This document shows, piece by piece, positions 48,661-61,066 of a stretch of 64,000 bases of DNA (positions within the stretch are counted from its first letter, which is position 1; every line of letters starts with the position of its first letter). Location of the stretch: contig OY783203.1 of the NCBI GenBank assembly GCA_963678705.1, forward strand, positions 5,084,001-5,148,000. Reading direction: 5' to 3'. The notes below the pieces were generated by a model that worked only from the letters and a program-made list of their open reading frames with translations, was not told the origin of the DNA and searched no databases. This stretch comes from Panorpa germanica. Taxonomy: Eukaryota; Arthropoda; Insecta; Mecoptera; Panorpidae. A program made the translations under genes and the position numbers.

Positions 48661-49411
48661 AATTAGTTTCTAATTACTTTAAATGCGTCTTTTTTTATTC
48701 GACACACTATCTATTTCGTTTTATATATTCAATATAATGAACCTTACATACATACTTGAATCTTATATACATTACATATACATACATATATAAATATATA
48801 TATGTATATATATAATCAAAATACTTTATAATGGAATCTTTCCCTAATTATCCTGTATCACGACCTCGATAGTTTTCCCAATGTCCTAGAATCGAGCGCA
48901 GTGGATTTTGGTTTATTCAGTCCATGGGGTCGTGGCATGAGGGTGAGGGATACTAGTCCCCTCTCAAGTAATCCTTATCACAATCAAAAGATTCAACAGT
49001 TTATCCGAGTAGCTTGGGTTCAACGTTGCCACACTTGTAACACATTTTATTTCCCACGTGTATTTAGTTGTAATGTGTCAAACTTTAAGACACAATCGAT
49101 GTATTAGTCTCCTATAATACTTATGAACTGACATTTGTCTATCGTTTATATTTAAGTTCACATAAGTGCAATCCGAGCTTCTTATATATCAGTGGATTCT
49201 TATATACCTATATACAATTATATGTATAGAAAGACGAAACAAGTTTGCGTTTTTATATACAAGTTGGTATATGTATAGTAGTATCGCACACATTGACTTC
49301 AATTGTATAAAGTGTGTATTAAATGGAACCACATGCTAACATTTCTTTATAAATATATTAAGCCTTGTACCTACCAAGGAAACATTCACGCTAAATACAG
49401 TATATGTCATA

Positions 49412-49802
49412 AAGAGACGTACTTTTTACGAAAAAAATTTAATTAATATGTTCTAATTCCTCTTCATTCTCACACACTCTACATGATTTAGTTTCCTCTT
49501 TTTCCAATATCTGCTTCCTCTTTCGTCTAAAACTTGGAATCATTCTCATTTCTTTCTTTCCCTGGTTTCTCTGTACTCCGCCATTCTCCTCGTCCACAAC
49601 TGTCTGTATCTCGTATTGTATCTCGCTTTATCTATTCTTTTCATCCTTTCCTTATGTTGCATTTCTGTATATATCTCTCTTTTCACGTTTCCCCATTTAC
49701 GTTTTCCCATTTCGTATTCCCCCTTTTCCTAATTTGTCATCCCATCACTCTCCGCGTTTTTCATTTTCTGCTCTGATCTCATCGTTCTTGTTCCTGCATT
49801 TC
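49412..49802 (-). mobile_element. LINE 3'-end fragment, copy A
   Basis: About 390 bp, near-identical to 54455-54853 in the same orientation. On the minus strand both give fragments such as ARYNTRYRQLW and YRRKRKQILGKEETKSCRVGEKEEELEHI, which resemble the C-terminal zinc-finger region (C-x2-C...H) of non-LTR retrotransposon polymerases found in many insects. The reading frame is broken by stops, and only the 3' part is present, as expected of 5'-truncated LINE insertions. Confidence 0.5.
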
Positions 49803-50048
49803 TATCCTCTAATTAACTGTTCTATTTTTATTAAACATGACTTCAAATCAATATACTTTGTGTTTGCCAACTCTTAAAAATTGCCAAAACTTTAGGCACT
49901 TCTCTTCACACGTAATACGGGACTGAGTAGTGAGATACGGTGACAGTACCCTATATATCCTACTAATGACGCTTTAGCTTCTGCAATACAGACACTGATA
50001 TATTTAAAAGAGATTATATATGTAAGTCTACTATTCAAATTTTATCTA

Positions 50049-50222
50049 TTGGCAGTTTTTATGGTTTTGTGGCTTTAATGTTAACTACACCGTTGCCTAA
50101 TACATTTTGCGATTATGCGGGTAACTTTGGTAACAATCAAACATAGAATATATAGGGTTGTTTCAGAGATCGAACCCGAGAACACAGCAGCTTGGTATCC
50201 AACATACCGCTAGTGCTCGGTA
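50049..50222 (-). repeat. tRNA-derived SINE, 5' two thirds
   Basis: Plus strand TTGGCAGTTTTTATGGTTTT, AACAATCAAACATAGAATAT, AGAGATCGAACCCGAGAAC (B box). The A-box end is decayed. Confidence 0.55.
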
Positions 50223-51827
50223 ATACTCGCATGACCTTTACAAGATATTAAAATTACATGACATTTAAGAGCAGATATTGATAATATTTATCGTCGATAT
50301 TTATACTATTTTTATGATCTGTCGTCTTCATTTCTTTTTAAACTGTGACATTTCCTATAGTTGTATTATGATTCAATATAGCATCGGCCATCTACTTGTA
50401 CAATATAATCTTTCACATTGTTCCATATTTCCTTATTTGTGCTGTATAGGTTTTTATGGGAGTAAACTATCAATTATAAAATTTAATAGCATTATTTACT
50501 ATAAATAAGACGAGACTTGCTGAGCCAGCGGTTCATTAACATGTTGACTTTCATAATCGATCACTGGTCAAACGGAAATCGGGATTCAGGTGCGTGGCTT
50601 ATGAACCTGTAGTTAAATCCACTACTGCTCATTATCAAATGTATTTTAGCAGTTTAATAAGAATAGGAATAGGATTTTAAATTTCTCTTTTCCGAACAAA
50701 AAACTTTCAGTAGATTTTTTTCTTATTTAATCAATATATTCTTAAGACATTTTATTTGAAAATCGAACGTATTGTGAAGACACAAGTTCATCCAGGAAAT
50801 AGACCCTTACTAAACATTAAATTGAAGAATGTGTAACAGTTAATAACGCATCACTTTCTTTTAATGCGTACCCTGCAAATATTATATAAATTGTATAAGA
50901 AACGTTTAAATTAGAACCATTTTTTTTATATGCATATATTTTATTACTATCTCAATACCGTAATTATTGCCCATTGAAAAACATGAAGAATTTATAAATG
51001 TATTTATTTCACTACATAAAACATGTCAACACCTTCGGATTAGCTTATAATTTATGGGGTATGTATTTCTCAAAGGCTTCTAACCGACTTGGGTATCATT
51101 TCTCAAAGGCCCCTAACCGGCTTTGCAAATGCATTGCCGCTCTGCCCACAATTTATCAAAAAAAAATTGCAAACACTGAAGGTGAGACAAATACAATAAT
51201 TTATTGTTACATTTTGCACGACTTTTTTTTAACTAACTCACTGGCACGGTGGGCTTAGCGGACAGTTGCACGTGTTCATGACCCGAGGTAATCTATCCGG
51301 CTTTTTTTGTATATTTTTACGATCTGTTTTTGTTTATGTTTTTATGCAATCTTTAATAGACTACCTCGGAATTTGTTTTTATTTTAACATTTTACATTTA
51401 TTAGGAAAGAAAAAGATCTTCCTTTATATATAAAAGTAATTATATAATAATTATATATATGTATTGTATATATGTATGTCGTGTGTAAATAAGAAATAAG
51501 CGCTATAAATATATACATGTGCGTGCAAATTAAATATTTATTTATTCAGTATGTTTACACTAATGCATTGCGAAGCTTAAGGGATATCAAAATCAAGGCA
51601 AATAAGTTCTGGGTTCTCTATTCTGGGTTCTCAGTTCTCAGTTCTCAGCGTTAGAAATAAACATTATAGTTTACTTCATTATAGCCAAGTCATGTTAAAC
51701 AAGAAATTTATTGTTTGGAACTGCATATAAATATAAGAACAAGTCACATACAATGTTGCCAACGTAGTAGTACAAGACGACTACTATAACGTAACATTTT
51801 TATTAAAGAAAATCATTTTTTATTTGT

Positions 51828-51935
51828 CTAACGTCGGTCTGTTTCTGATGTTCATTCCGATTATCGATGACGTCCTATTATGTTGGCAGTATTTATGGTG
51901 TTGTGGCTTTTTATATGTGAACTTTCATAGATGCA
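51828..51935 (-). repeat. tRNA-derived SINE, 3' part
   Basis: Plus strand CTAACGTCGGTCTGTTTCTG then TGTTGGCAGTATTTATGGTG and TTGTGGC. No tRNA-like part. Confidence 0.5.
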
Positions 51936-52149
51936 GGGGGGCGCCTAAAGTGTTACTAATTTCACGCTGTTTTAGCACCCAAACGGCTAATGACAGCGCG
52001 CTCATTTTTTGACAAGCGTCAGTCTGTTATGTTGTTTAGAAGCCAGAAGAATATCATTTTACGTCGCAGTTAAAAAAAGTTATCGAAATGGAATTCAAAC
52101 GCTACATTTGGCTGGAAAATCGCAAGCAGCCTTTGGTAATGAGCTCCGA

Positions 52150-52393
52150 CATTTACATGTGAACAAAATTCAACTTTCTATCTATTACGGATTATTAATT
52201 ATACAGCAAAATATACCCCTTTATTTCCAGTTTTTCTAAAATTACGCATTTCCAAGAAATTCAGGGAAAAATTCAATGAAATTTTTTTCTATGAAATAGA
52301 AATTTTTAAAATAAACATGCATGGAATTTTTTCAAGCCAACATACGAAATTCAGTATCAAACATATATAAAATACACATGGAACATTAATTTA
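52150..52393 (-). mobile_element. Helitron fragment, 5' half
   Basis: The plus strand shares ATACAGCAAAA, a TTTCCAG-like tract, AAATTCAGGGAAAAAT and TGGAACATTA with the 21294-21741 Helitron, in the same order. Both the CTAG end and a clean TC start are missing, so this is an eroded 5' part of the same family. Confidence 0.55.
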
Positions 52394-53047
52394 AGAAAGA
52401 GACGATTTCTAAGTAAAAGTACAATTTTGAATTATTAATAAAATGTATAAATAATTAAATAAATATAGTCTTATAATTCATTTATTACATTAAAACCCTA
52501 ACTTTTACAACAAGTTCAGGCTATTCTCTCTATATAATTCATCAGTTTTTGTGGTATAAACCACTAAAATATAATAAATAAATTTTCTTCAAATTTTTTT
52601 TTTTAAGGAAGCAAACGATCAGTATTATATGTTTAGCTAAAGGGAAGAACTACAGAAAAAGATATTTATATATTTAAAATATTTCTTTCTGTAGTTCTTC
52701 CGTTCAACTACAATATTATTATGATCATTTGTAACTACTCTACTCTAGCGAGATTAATGATTAAACCATTTTAACATAAGCACTGCCATCTACAAAGATT
52801 TATTTTAAATTTTTTATTTCAAAATTTTATTTTATTATTGATATATTTTTGTTTTCAAATAAAAAGGAATATTCTTATTAACTGTAATATGTTCTAATTA
52901 TGAGAATTACAAAGAGTATGTTAATTTAGTGCTCTTTGTAAATCACAAATGTAACAAATTATGGGATTTCCAAAATAAACATGCATTTGAATATATTGTT
53001 TTCCTCCTAATATTTAATGTCCGAGTCTTATCATCCATGATCTTTAG

Positions 53048-53266
53048 TATAGTTCAAATTACGAGAGTTCGGCGGCGACTTATACTTAAAACAAGTTATG
53101 GGGTATAAACTGCCGATATAACTAAAAAAGCACTGTCTCACTTATCTTTCTACAATGTATATAAAAACGAATAAGATAAAATACATTATCGTATTATGGA
53201 CTTATACCGCTCTTATAACCTCTTTTAAGTATAAGTCGCCGCCGAACTATCGTGATTTGGACTATA
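53048..53266. mobile_element. TA-flanked palindromic MITE, copy 3
   Basis: Inverted ends of about 40 bp: GTTCAAATTACGAGAGTTCG, then GCGGCGACTTATACTTAAAA at the left, mirrored at the right, with TATA at both edges, which suggests TA target duplications (Tc1/mariner type). About 219 bp with a conserved centre (GGGTATAAACTGCCGATATA). Non-coding. Confidence 0.7.
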
Positions 53267-53346
53267 CGTTAACAGTTTTTATTTCTTATATATATCGTTC
53301 AGTAACCAGAAAATAAATCAAGATATTATAAATGATTATTTGTCAA

Positions 53347-53965
53347 TGGGTTTGTGTCCTATGTCTTAATTTCTATAAAAATGTACTATATATTGATAAA
53401 GTGGATTACTAGAACCTCAAATGTTCAATTATTTTTAATAACTCCTTATATGTTAAGAGATATTAACAATTAAAAAAGTCATTTTGTCTCTTTAATTATT
53501 AAATGGATTCAACGTTGTACATATTCCAAGTGCATGTGACATCACATTCCTTGTGTAAGGTAACCAACCTTACAGATCATAAATCTCTGCTATATGTATT
53601 TAAAAATCAAAATATCAAATATTATTTACAATTATTTCAAGGAACAATCAAATTTCAATATTATGTCTGCCTTAGCAGGGTTAAATAAAATAAAAACTTA
53701 TTATATCTTAGACTTGACTACCAACAGCTACAGAACATTACCACAGCACAGACCTACTCAACAAATAACTGACGTTAAAATGCATTTCACGTCATACAAA
53801 TATGGCCGACCATTTCTAGCGCTAAAACTATAACTCAAACTTTCAATTGCTATATCTCCCACAATATTTAGATATTTAATAAAATAGATACAATACACAT
53901 TTATTAACATCAATTTCAATCAACAATTGAAAAATCGACCACTAAAAAATGAGGACACAAGCCCA
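53347..53965. mobile_element. piggyBac-like non-autonomous element (619 bp)
   Basis: Starts TGGGTTTGTGTCCTA and ends AGGACACAAGCCCA, so the ends are inverted repeats. The right flank is TTAA and the left flank TCAA, consistent with a TTAA target with one change. It shares about 450 bp of near-identical interior with 39408-39855. No transposase is seen. The family assignment rests on the TTAA flank. Confidence 0.55.
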
Positions 53966-54454
53966 TTAACGCGACTTAATGAATATATATATATATTAAA
54001 CGTTTATTGTACCAAATAAATTCGCAAAACAAGAAAACATTTACGACATTAATGTACTGAATCAAATTGTATCAATTTTACACTATTTATATTTATTATT
54101 ATTTAATATGTTGTTATTATTATTATTATAACATTATTTAATATCCAATGAAATCCATATCATATAAATGATAATTGTACCATAAATTGGAACAAATTTT
54201 CTTATTTTCTACCATTTAAACATTTTAACAAGCTAAACACAAACCTGTCGTTGCTATGTAACGGACTGTGGTATGCCTATGCCGCGCTGCACCGTATCAC
54301 TTTATAAGTAGATGTTTAATAAGAATATTATATCATAACTTGAGACGAATTTAAAGCGTGACCAAATATATCTTAATAGTTCTTCATCTGTACTTAAATA
54401 GCTTATATGTCTGTAAATACTGTTATAGTGGCGCATACAAAAGGCGCTCGGGGA

Positions 54455-54853
54455 TGAGACGTACTTTTTACGAAAAAAATTTAATTAATATGTTCTAATT
54501 CCTCTTCCTTCTCACCCACTCTACATGATTTAGTTTCCTCTTTTCCCAATATCTGCTTCCTCTTTCGTCTATAACTTGGAATCATTAGCATTTCTTTTTT
54601 TCCCTGGTTTCTCTGTACTCCGCCATTCTCTTCGTCCACAACTGTCTGTATCTCGTATTGTATCTCGCTTTATCTATTATCTTCATCCTTTCCTCTTGTT
54701 GTATTTCTGTATATATTTCTCTTAAATTTTCCGCCTCCTTCATTGCTATACGTTTTCCTATTTCGTATTCCCCCTTTTCCTAATTTGTCATCCCATCACT
54801 CTCTGCGTTTTTCATTTTCTGCTCTCATCTCATCGTTCTTGTTCCTGCATTTC
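54455..54853 (-). mobile_element. LINE 3'-end fragment, copy B
   Basis: Second copy of the 49412 repeat, beginning at GAGACGTACTTTTTACG and ending at TTCTTGTTCCTGCATTTCT on the plus strand. It differs by a few substitutions and a small replacement near 54725-54745. Both copies start at the same base, which argues for a shared 3' end rather than chance duplication. Confidence 0.5.
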
Positions 54854-55418
54854 TTATAGAAATATTTGATTATCATAGAATAGGTTATTCGAACTACTGT
54901 ATTTTTCCCATTCAAAAGCAAACTTTATCAACACACGAAATTCAAATTTTTTCATTATTTTGGAAATTACAAAAGTAGCGTTACTAAATCCACTGTAACT
55001 CGTGAAATATTGGTTGGAATGTCATGAAATTTTGACACATATCGTGAATAAATGTTCGTACTATCTAAAAATCATATGGGTTTGCTATAGTCTATATGAT
55101 TTCTCCTCCGCATCCATGTTCTCCTCGATCTGCTACATAAACTCCATGTGTCAAATCCTGTGTCTTCGTACTCTGATTTCCCCTTTCTCCTTTCAATTCC
55201 TCTCCCATACTTAATTTCCTTCCTAACGTAATTTAATGATGTAATTTCAGACAAGTTATGTGACCCTGATTCTGTAGGCTCCTATCTTGATTTCTGTTCT
55301 GATAGTAAATATTTTGTTTTTGTTATTTTTGTCTTTTCTTTAGACACATTCATGCCACATAGTAAGGAAATTTATTCTTTTTTTTAGATTTAAGGTAAAG
55401 ATGTAGATTATAAGCATA

Positions 55419-56059
55419 CTAGAGTTTACCCCCGTCGCAAGCGACGACTGTCTTTTATGGGTGAATTAAATTTCTCTTAAAATTTTAATTCCATTTTTAA
55501 ATTTAAATATTTCACTCGTTCCATATTTATTTTACATATAACAACAAATAATTTTTCATATAAACTAACTAAAAAAAAATATTTTTTTCAATTTGTTCAT
55601 TATTTGACCTAATTTGGCAATTTCTTTTCGATTAATCAATCAGTAAATCAAGTATTAAAGTTAGGCCATATATAAAATTTCAACTTTCCAGCCCAATTTG
55701 TACCCTCAGCAAACATTTTCTACAGTTTCCTACTGGGCTCCCTAATTTTCGCAACCAATTTTTCCAATTTTTCAATTTCTAATTTTCAAAAAATGTTAGC
55801 ATTGATCACCGTAATACACAAGCCTAATTTCAATTTTTTTTCAAAAGTTTTAGAGCAAAAAGTAAAAAATGTCTTTTTAGTTTTTCTAAAATTACGGGTT
55901 TCCAGGAAATTTAGGGGAAAATCCGAGGACACCAAAAGTCTTAGAATTATTTTCTCTACCAAATAGACAATTTTCAAGAAAATGCGCAGAGCCGTTCTCG
56001 AGTCACCATACGAATCGCGTAAACATATAAACTTTCACTTGGAACATTATAATATAGGA
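55419..56059 (-). mobile_element. Non-autonomous Helitron (641 bp)
   Basis: Longest copy of the family. The minus strand starts TCCTATATTATAATG after an A and ends with the perfect hairpin CGTCGC-TT-GCGACG, a GGGGTAAACT spacer and CTAG before a T. The longer interior than in the 21294 copy shows length variation between copies. No Rep/helicase coding sequence, so it would depend on an autonomous relative. Confidence 0.78.
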
Positions 56060-56334
56060 TATATATATATATAACAGGCATCATCGAATTTAGTCAATAG
56101 AGATCTTAGATGCTCGCGTGCCACTAATTTAAGAAAAAAATGGATTGTAACGGATTACTATTGTTCCGCCTATAATTGATTATTGATACATATCTCTTTG
56201 TAAAGATTTGAATTGAATATGTGAACAGAGGGACACACTAGTTTCGTTATATTTTGTCAGTTTGTGGTAAATAACGCCTCACACTTTGATTCACAAAACC
56301 TGATTGATTTATTTGTTCATTTCGATATAAACTG

Positions 56335-56455
56335 GTCTCGCAACAAGTACAGCTTGGTAAATACTGGCTGCTCTGAGATTTGAACCCAGTCCCAACGCGT
56401 ACGGAGTGTTGTTGTCAGAGACACTTCTACTTCGACCACGCTGAAGACATAATCA
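56335..56455 (-). repeat. Second tRNA-like SINE or tRNA pseudogene
   Basis: On the minus strand AGCGTGGTCGAAGTAGAAG resembles an A box and GGGTTCAAATCTCAGAGC a B box, about 40 nt apart. The sequence between and after them differs from the common SINE family, so it is a separate tRNA-derived unit. No clean cloverleaf end was found, so I do not call a functional tRNA. Confidence 0.35.
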
Positions 56456-56585
56456 GCCTGTTGATTTTTCAATTTGTTTTTAAATATAAACATTCATTAG
56501 ATATATGTTCCTATTTAAAATTTCAATTCAAGGTTTTCTTAATTCTCAGTTGTAGTTTATATAATTCTTAGTTGTTGTTATATGC

Positions 56586-56800
56586 TAGTTCAAATTACGA
56601 GAGCTCGGTGGCGACTCATACTTAAAACAAGTAGTGGGGTATAAACTGCCGATATAACTAAAAGCACTGACTCATTTATTTTTCTATAATGTATATAGAA
56701 ACGAATAAGATAAAATTCATTATCGTATTATAGATTTATACCGCTCTTATAACCTCTTTTAAGTATAAGTCGCCGCCGAACTATCGTGATTTGGACTATA
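56586..56800. mobile_element. TA-flanked palindromic MITE, copy 4
   Basis: Same family as 53048-53266, with the same order of inverted ends around GGGTATAAACTGCCGATATA and only a few differences (for example GAGCTCGGTGG at the left end). About 215 bp, so a similar age to the other long copies. Confidence 0.7.
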
Positions 56801-57762
56801 CTATTTTTTACTATGGTTACTACGTCTTTGCGAATTAGATTGTGAACTGTTTTTTTTTGATTATGCATCTTTCTTGCACACTGTTGTGGAACCAGGTATA
56901 AATATTTTTCCATGTAGAAAATGAACCCAGAAATAAAATTAGCTTGAGGCAAGCTATCATTCTGTGAACCTAGCACTGCAAGACAATTTCCTAACATGTT
57001 TCGATAGTTTTTTAATTGTAAATGACATTGAACATGAAATATTTAGAAATAATAATTTTATTGTTATTTAATTATTACATACAATAAGCATGTCATATTA
57101 AGTTTATATAAAATATTTATCTAGTATTAAGTAATTAATAAATTAATTAGCAATTAATTATAAATCTTTGATTATAACCTTTAACCTAATATATAAATTT
57201 AATGACCATTAATAAGTACTTAATTCAGTTAATGTTCAAATAGAGATATCAAATGAATTTTAATTCATTTAAGGGATTCCGAAGTTGATAATATATGATC
57301 ATAATTAACTTTGATAACAATTTATAATAGAGATATTTAATTCTTGCAAAACATAGTTATATACTCGTATATATAAGGTTTATTTATTATTAAAAAAATA
57401 AGTTTTTACATAAAAAATATTACGTAATATATATCGTACGTGTTTATGATTTATTTTACTTATTGTTACTTTACTAACTTATTGTAATTAATTCCATGAA
57501 ATTTAATGATTTAAAATATTTATTTTTTGAAGTCGGACATTTATATTGTATTGTATGCTAATCTGTCATATGGACAAAAAAAAATTAAATATTCTGGCAA
57601 TGAATGGATATCAGGTATAAATCATTTTATTTTAAACTTAATTAAAAAAAAGTTCTGACTTTGTAAATTTGTTAAAAAACGTAGACGTCCGCAAAATATT
57701 TTCCGAATAAAGCTGCTTGTAATACTTTGATTACTAAAATTAAAAACAGCTTGGATTTATTA

Positions 57763-57993
57763 TTTATTTATTTTCGCCTATTTCCAAAACTAGTTTGGCA
57801 GTTTTTATGGTGCCGTGGCCTCATATGTGTTTAATAATACACTGTACCCTAACTAATTTCTATAATTACGTGAACGCATAATCTATTTAATTTTACCAAC
57901 AACCCAACTTAGAATATATAGTTCTGGTCCGGCAATTGATCCCGTAGACACAGCAATCTAATGCTAACCACAAATACTCTCGGCGACTGTGGC
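57763..57993 (-). repeat. tRNA-derived SINE, near full length
   Basis: Plus strand TTTTCGCCTATTTCC (3' end), TTTGGCAGTTTTTATGGTGC, CCGGCAATTGATCCCG (B box) and ACTCTCGGCGACTGTGGCG (A box), about 230 bp. Confidence 0.65.
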
Positions 57994-58378
57994 GTTTGTA
58001 AATTTACTGATTTAATTCTGTCTAAGGTAAATTTGTCACAAATTCCATTTTACCCATTAAAAACGTCTGTAAATAGTGACCTTTTTATTTAATCTTAGAT
58101 TGTATTCTATACAATGTAAGCTAAACGATGTTAATTTGTTACAACTTCCATTATATGCAATGTGCATTTTTGACCAATTCCATTTTATCCAAATTCAGTT
58201 TGTCACTGGCCCCTATTAATGACGTGCTTGGGAAATTTAATCCCATGCCATAATTGACTAAATTAAATTATATCAAGTTATATTTTATTCAATCACAATT
58301 AGTTGGAGACCACAGATAACTTTGAGGGGGTTTATGACTTCGTGGGCCCCTGATGGGTAAAATTGTCATCTTTTTACA

Positions 58379-58774
58379 CAGGAGCAGCCTTAGCCATTAC
58401 GAGGCCCCGGTCGGCAGAACTTTGCGAGGCACTTGTTCTTTGTGTAATTTATGTAAATTGAAAGTATGTATTTTTGATGATGATTGACAGGAAATGCAAA
58501 AGGTATAAATAAATAAATGTAGAGTTTTAAAATTTCATATTGAAAGATTTATAAAAGTTAACAAGAACAAAGACGACAAATATTAATAATGATAACCTAA
58601 GGTACATAAGTGTCTTAAAAGATATACGTAATAATTCTAGTGGGTTTTCTAAAGAGAGAGGCGCTAAATACAAATGCATATGTAGTAATCAATTTTTATA
58701 TTTGGGTTTTTCCGTGAGGATGCAAGGCCCCTACAAGAGCGAGCCCCGGGCGGTTGCCCTGCTTGCCGCCTCTG
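58379..58774. mobile_element. hAT-type MITE with a perfect 8-bp target duplication
   Basis: Begins CAGGAGCAGCC and ends GGCGGCAGAG in reverse-complement terms (plus strand GCCGCCTCTG). Subterminal GGCCCCGG/CCGGGGC sequences are also in inverted order. The 8 bases before it (58371-58378) and after it (58775-58782) are both TTTTTACA, a perfect duplication. The 396-bp length and lack of coding sequence make it non-autonomous. CAG...CTG ends plus an 8-bp duplication are diagnostic of hAT. Confidence 0.85.
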
Positions 58775-58804
58775 TTTTTACAATACCTGCTCATGTAGAA
58801 AATT

Positions 58805-58920
58805 GTCTTACAGTAAAAACTTTCTAGCTTTCCACAAGCTATTTTCAAGGTTTACTTCCTACTTCCCATACATAAATTATATTACTGTGCAGTTTCACAC
58901 TTGCTAGCTTTTTACCCCTC
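58805..58920 (+). repeat. Interspersed repeat with CAAGCTA and AAGGTT words, copy 4
   Basis: TCTAGCTTTCCACAAGCTAT, TTTCAAGGTTTACTTCCTAC, ACTGTGCAGTTTCACACTTG and CTAGCTTTTTACC. The pattern ends just after the hAT MITE at 58379-58774. Confidence 0.4.
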
Positions 58921-59942
58921 GTTTGCCCTCTTTTACGGACGTCTATGATCACAAAAATATTTATACAGTTCCGTTGACATGTTCGTAACCTTACGTCCTT
59001 TGAAGACTGAAGCACTTACTTAGCATAAACAGTATCATTATGTCCACTTGCGGTCGTTTTTGTATTATTTATTGCGTGATGTCATGACCTGAAACGATGT
59101 ATAGCAACATAAATATCATTAAATGATTGGGAGAATACTGAGACTTGGGGGCGGATCTATCATAAAATGTAAAGGACTCAATACACGGTCAAGCATCTAA
59201 TGTAGACAAGGGACCGGTCTGAAGAAATACTGGATAGTTTGAGCAAAATACCAGACAACGATAAATATCGAGAATTTTAATATTTTTTGTGCTGTTTGAT
59301 TATTACACACTATTTATTGAATTATTGAACACTATATTTTTCGAGTCACGGTGTGTACACTGAGTCTTTGAGGGAACAGTTAAGTTTTTCCAGTTTTCTA
59401 AGCTTTCAAAAAATTCTGGATTACTTTTTGAGGTCCAGAAGTTGCCAAACTCACAAATAGTGACACACGTGGAAAAAACGGAATACTGTTAAAAAATTCT
59501 TAACTTTATAACAAACAAATATTAAGAAAAACGGTTGTAGACTTTTTTATCTTAGATTATAAGCTTTCGAAAGAATGTAGTGTCTTTGGCGTGGGCTCCA
59601 AAAAGTTGAATTATTTGTGAACCTGAAAGTGACGAATATTTTACGGATTCAGGCATGTCATAATAAACGGAACGGTGATTATTCGGCACAAAATAAGTTT
59701 TTATTGATAAAATACAAATGTTATGCAATAATAATTAATATTAGTTAATAATAATTAGTGTCAAAATTGTCATCCATCTTCAAAAACTGATTGTAGTAAA
59801 AAGATGAACTATTAAAAAAAAAATCTATATATATAATCTAAGAAATAATATATTAAATTACATAAAACATTTATTTTAACCATGAAAAAACTGTAAAACA
59901 ACGACAAAACATTTATTAACATTAGAAAATACTAACGTCGTT

Positions 59943-60145
59943 TGTACACTGACCCTTTTAGAGAACAGAGGCAAGTTTCACTGGCTCGCCTTTGCCGGTA
60001 AACTGCCAGAGCCGAACGCTGTTGAACCCTTAATCCCTACCACTACCTAGTTTTTTTAGGGGTATAGGTAAAGCGCGCTGTATACTCATAAGAGAGAAAT
60101 AGGAGTTTGAAATTTCAACTGTTCCTTCAAAGACCCAGTGTACAC
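59943..60145. mobile_element. Inverted-repeat MITE (about 200 bp)
   Basis: The left end TGTACACTGACCCTTTTAGA and the right end (reverse complement GTGTACACTGGGTCTTTGAA) form terminal repeats continuing into GAACAG. A third, solo end of the same kind (TGTACACTGAGTCTTTGAGG) lies at 59354 in the left-end orientation, so the 59.35-60.15 kb region holds more than one copy or a nested, partly deleted one. The family is not identified. Confidence 0.5.
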
Positions 60146-60786
60146 GCAGGGTTAAATTTCAGACCATCGTTTGTCATATCGGACGAGTGGCTTTCATTTG
60201 ACGTTCAAGAATATCGTATATTTTGGTGATGGTGACTTTTATCTTATTCATTTCTATAAACATTATAAAATAATGAGTAAGGCAGTGCTTTTTTATTGTA
60301 TCGTGAATAAATATATCTTAAAACAATTATTAATTATTTAAATTAAATACAACCAATACGGGCCTGGGTCGATTCATATAAATGTCTTGAGTTTTTGAAC
60401 CTATAAATAACAAATACATTTTACAACATAACAGTTTATAGCGTTGTGTTATACAAGGCTTCATTTTACTTGCAACTTAAACATTATTATATTTTCAACA
60501 TCAACACTATAAAATGAATTAAAATCTAAAAACAAAAACAAAAATATGTATGCAATGTGCATTTTAACGATATCATTTCAGCGCCTCCACGGTCTTGTTC
60601 GAATAATTTAAAGAAATATAAATATATATAAATATACAGAATACCAATATGTACTATAAGTAAAATATTTTTTATGGATTTATTGTAATATGTTTGTACA
60701 TTCTATTAACTTTGCTGAATGCTATTCAGCACGCACGGGTCTTGAACGCTTCTTTCTGTGATTTAATAATCTAATTTATTTTAATT

Positions 60787-60865
60787 ACGGCATAGTGGTC
60801 AAGAAGTTTGAAACATTTAACTCAGTCTTTCATGTTTTTGAATTAGATTCTCAAAAACTATCTTA
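60787..60865 (+). repeat. tRNA-derived SINE, degenerate 5' part
   Basis: ACGGCATAGTGGTCAAGAAG (A box) then a decayed B box (TTGAATTAGATTCTCAA). Confidence 0.4.
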
Positions 60866-60883
60866 ACAATATATATATATATA

Positions 60884-61066
60884 TCAAGCTTCATCTTCTT
60901 TGTCGTTTATTCCTATTCGCTTACTCCTGACTTCATTCATTAATTGTATTATCCCCTTCTTCCTTTGCAAGATTTCTATCAGGTCTACTTCACACGTCCT
61001 ATCTAGTTTCTCTTCATTCCCTACTCTAAACCTACATTCTTTATTATTTACATTCTTTTTGACCAT
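60884..61066 (-). mobile_element. LINE 3'-end fragment, different subfamily
   Basis: The minus strand reads ECRFRVGNEEKLDRTCEVDL, then IEILQRKKGI and MNEVRSKRIG, in the style of the C-terminal tail of insect non-LTR polymerases (Cys...His/Cys followed by MNEVRSKR). It ends at a TA microsatellite. Only about 60 codons remain. Confidence 0.4.

Noticed and set aside
53503-53688. Peptide with TDHKSLLYVF, resembling a retroelement RNase H motif
   Set aside because: The match is only about ten residues, the segment lies inside a short TTAA-flanked element present in two copies, and nothing else of a polyprotein is present. Taken as chance.
56335-56455. Functional tRNA gene
   Set aside because: A- and B-box-like words are present but no full acceptor stem or cloverleaf can be formed with confidence, so it is listed as a tRNA-like repeat.
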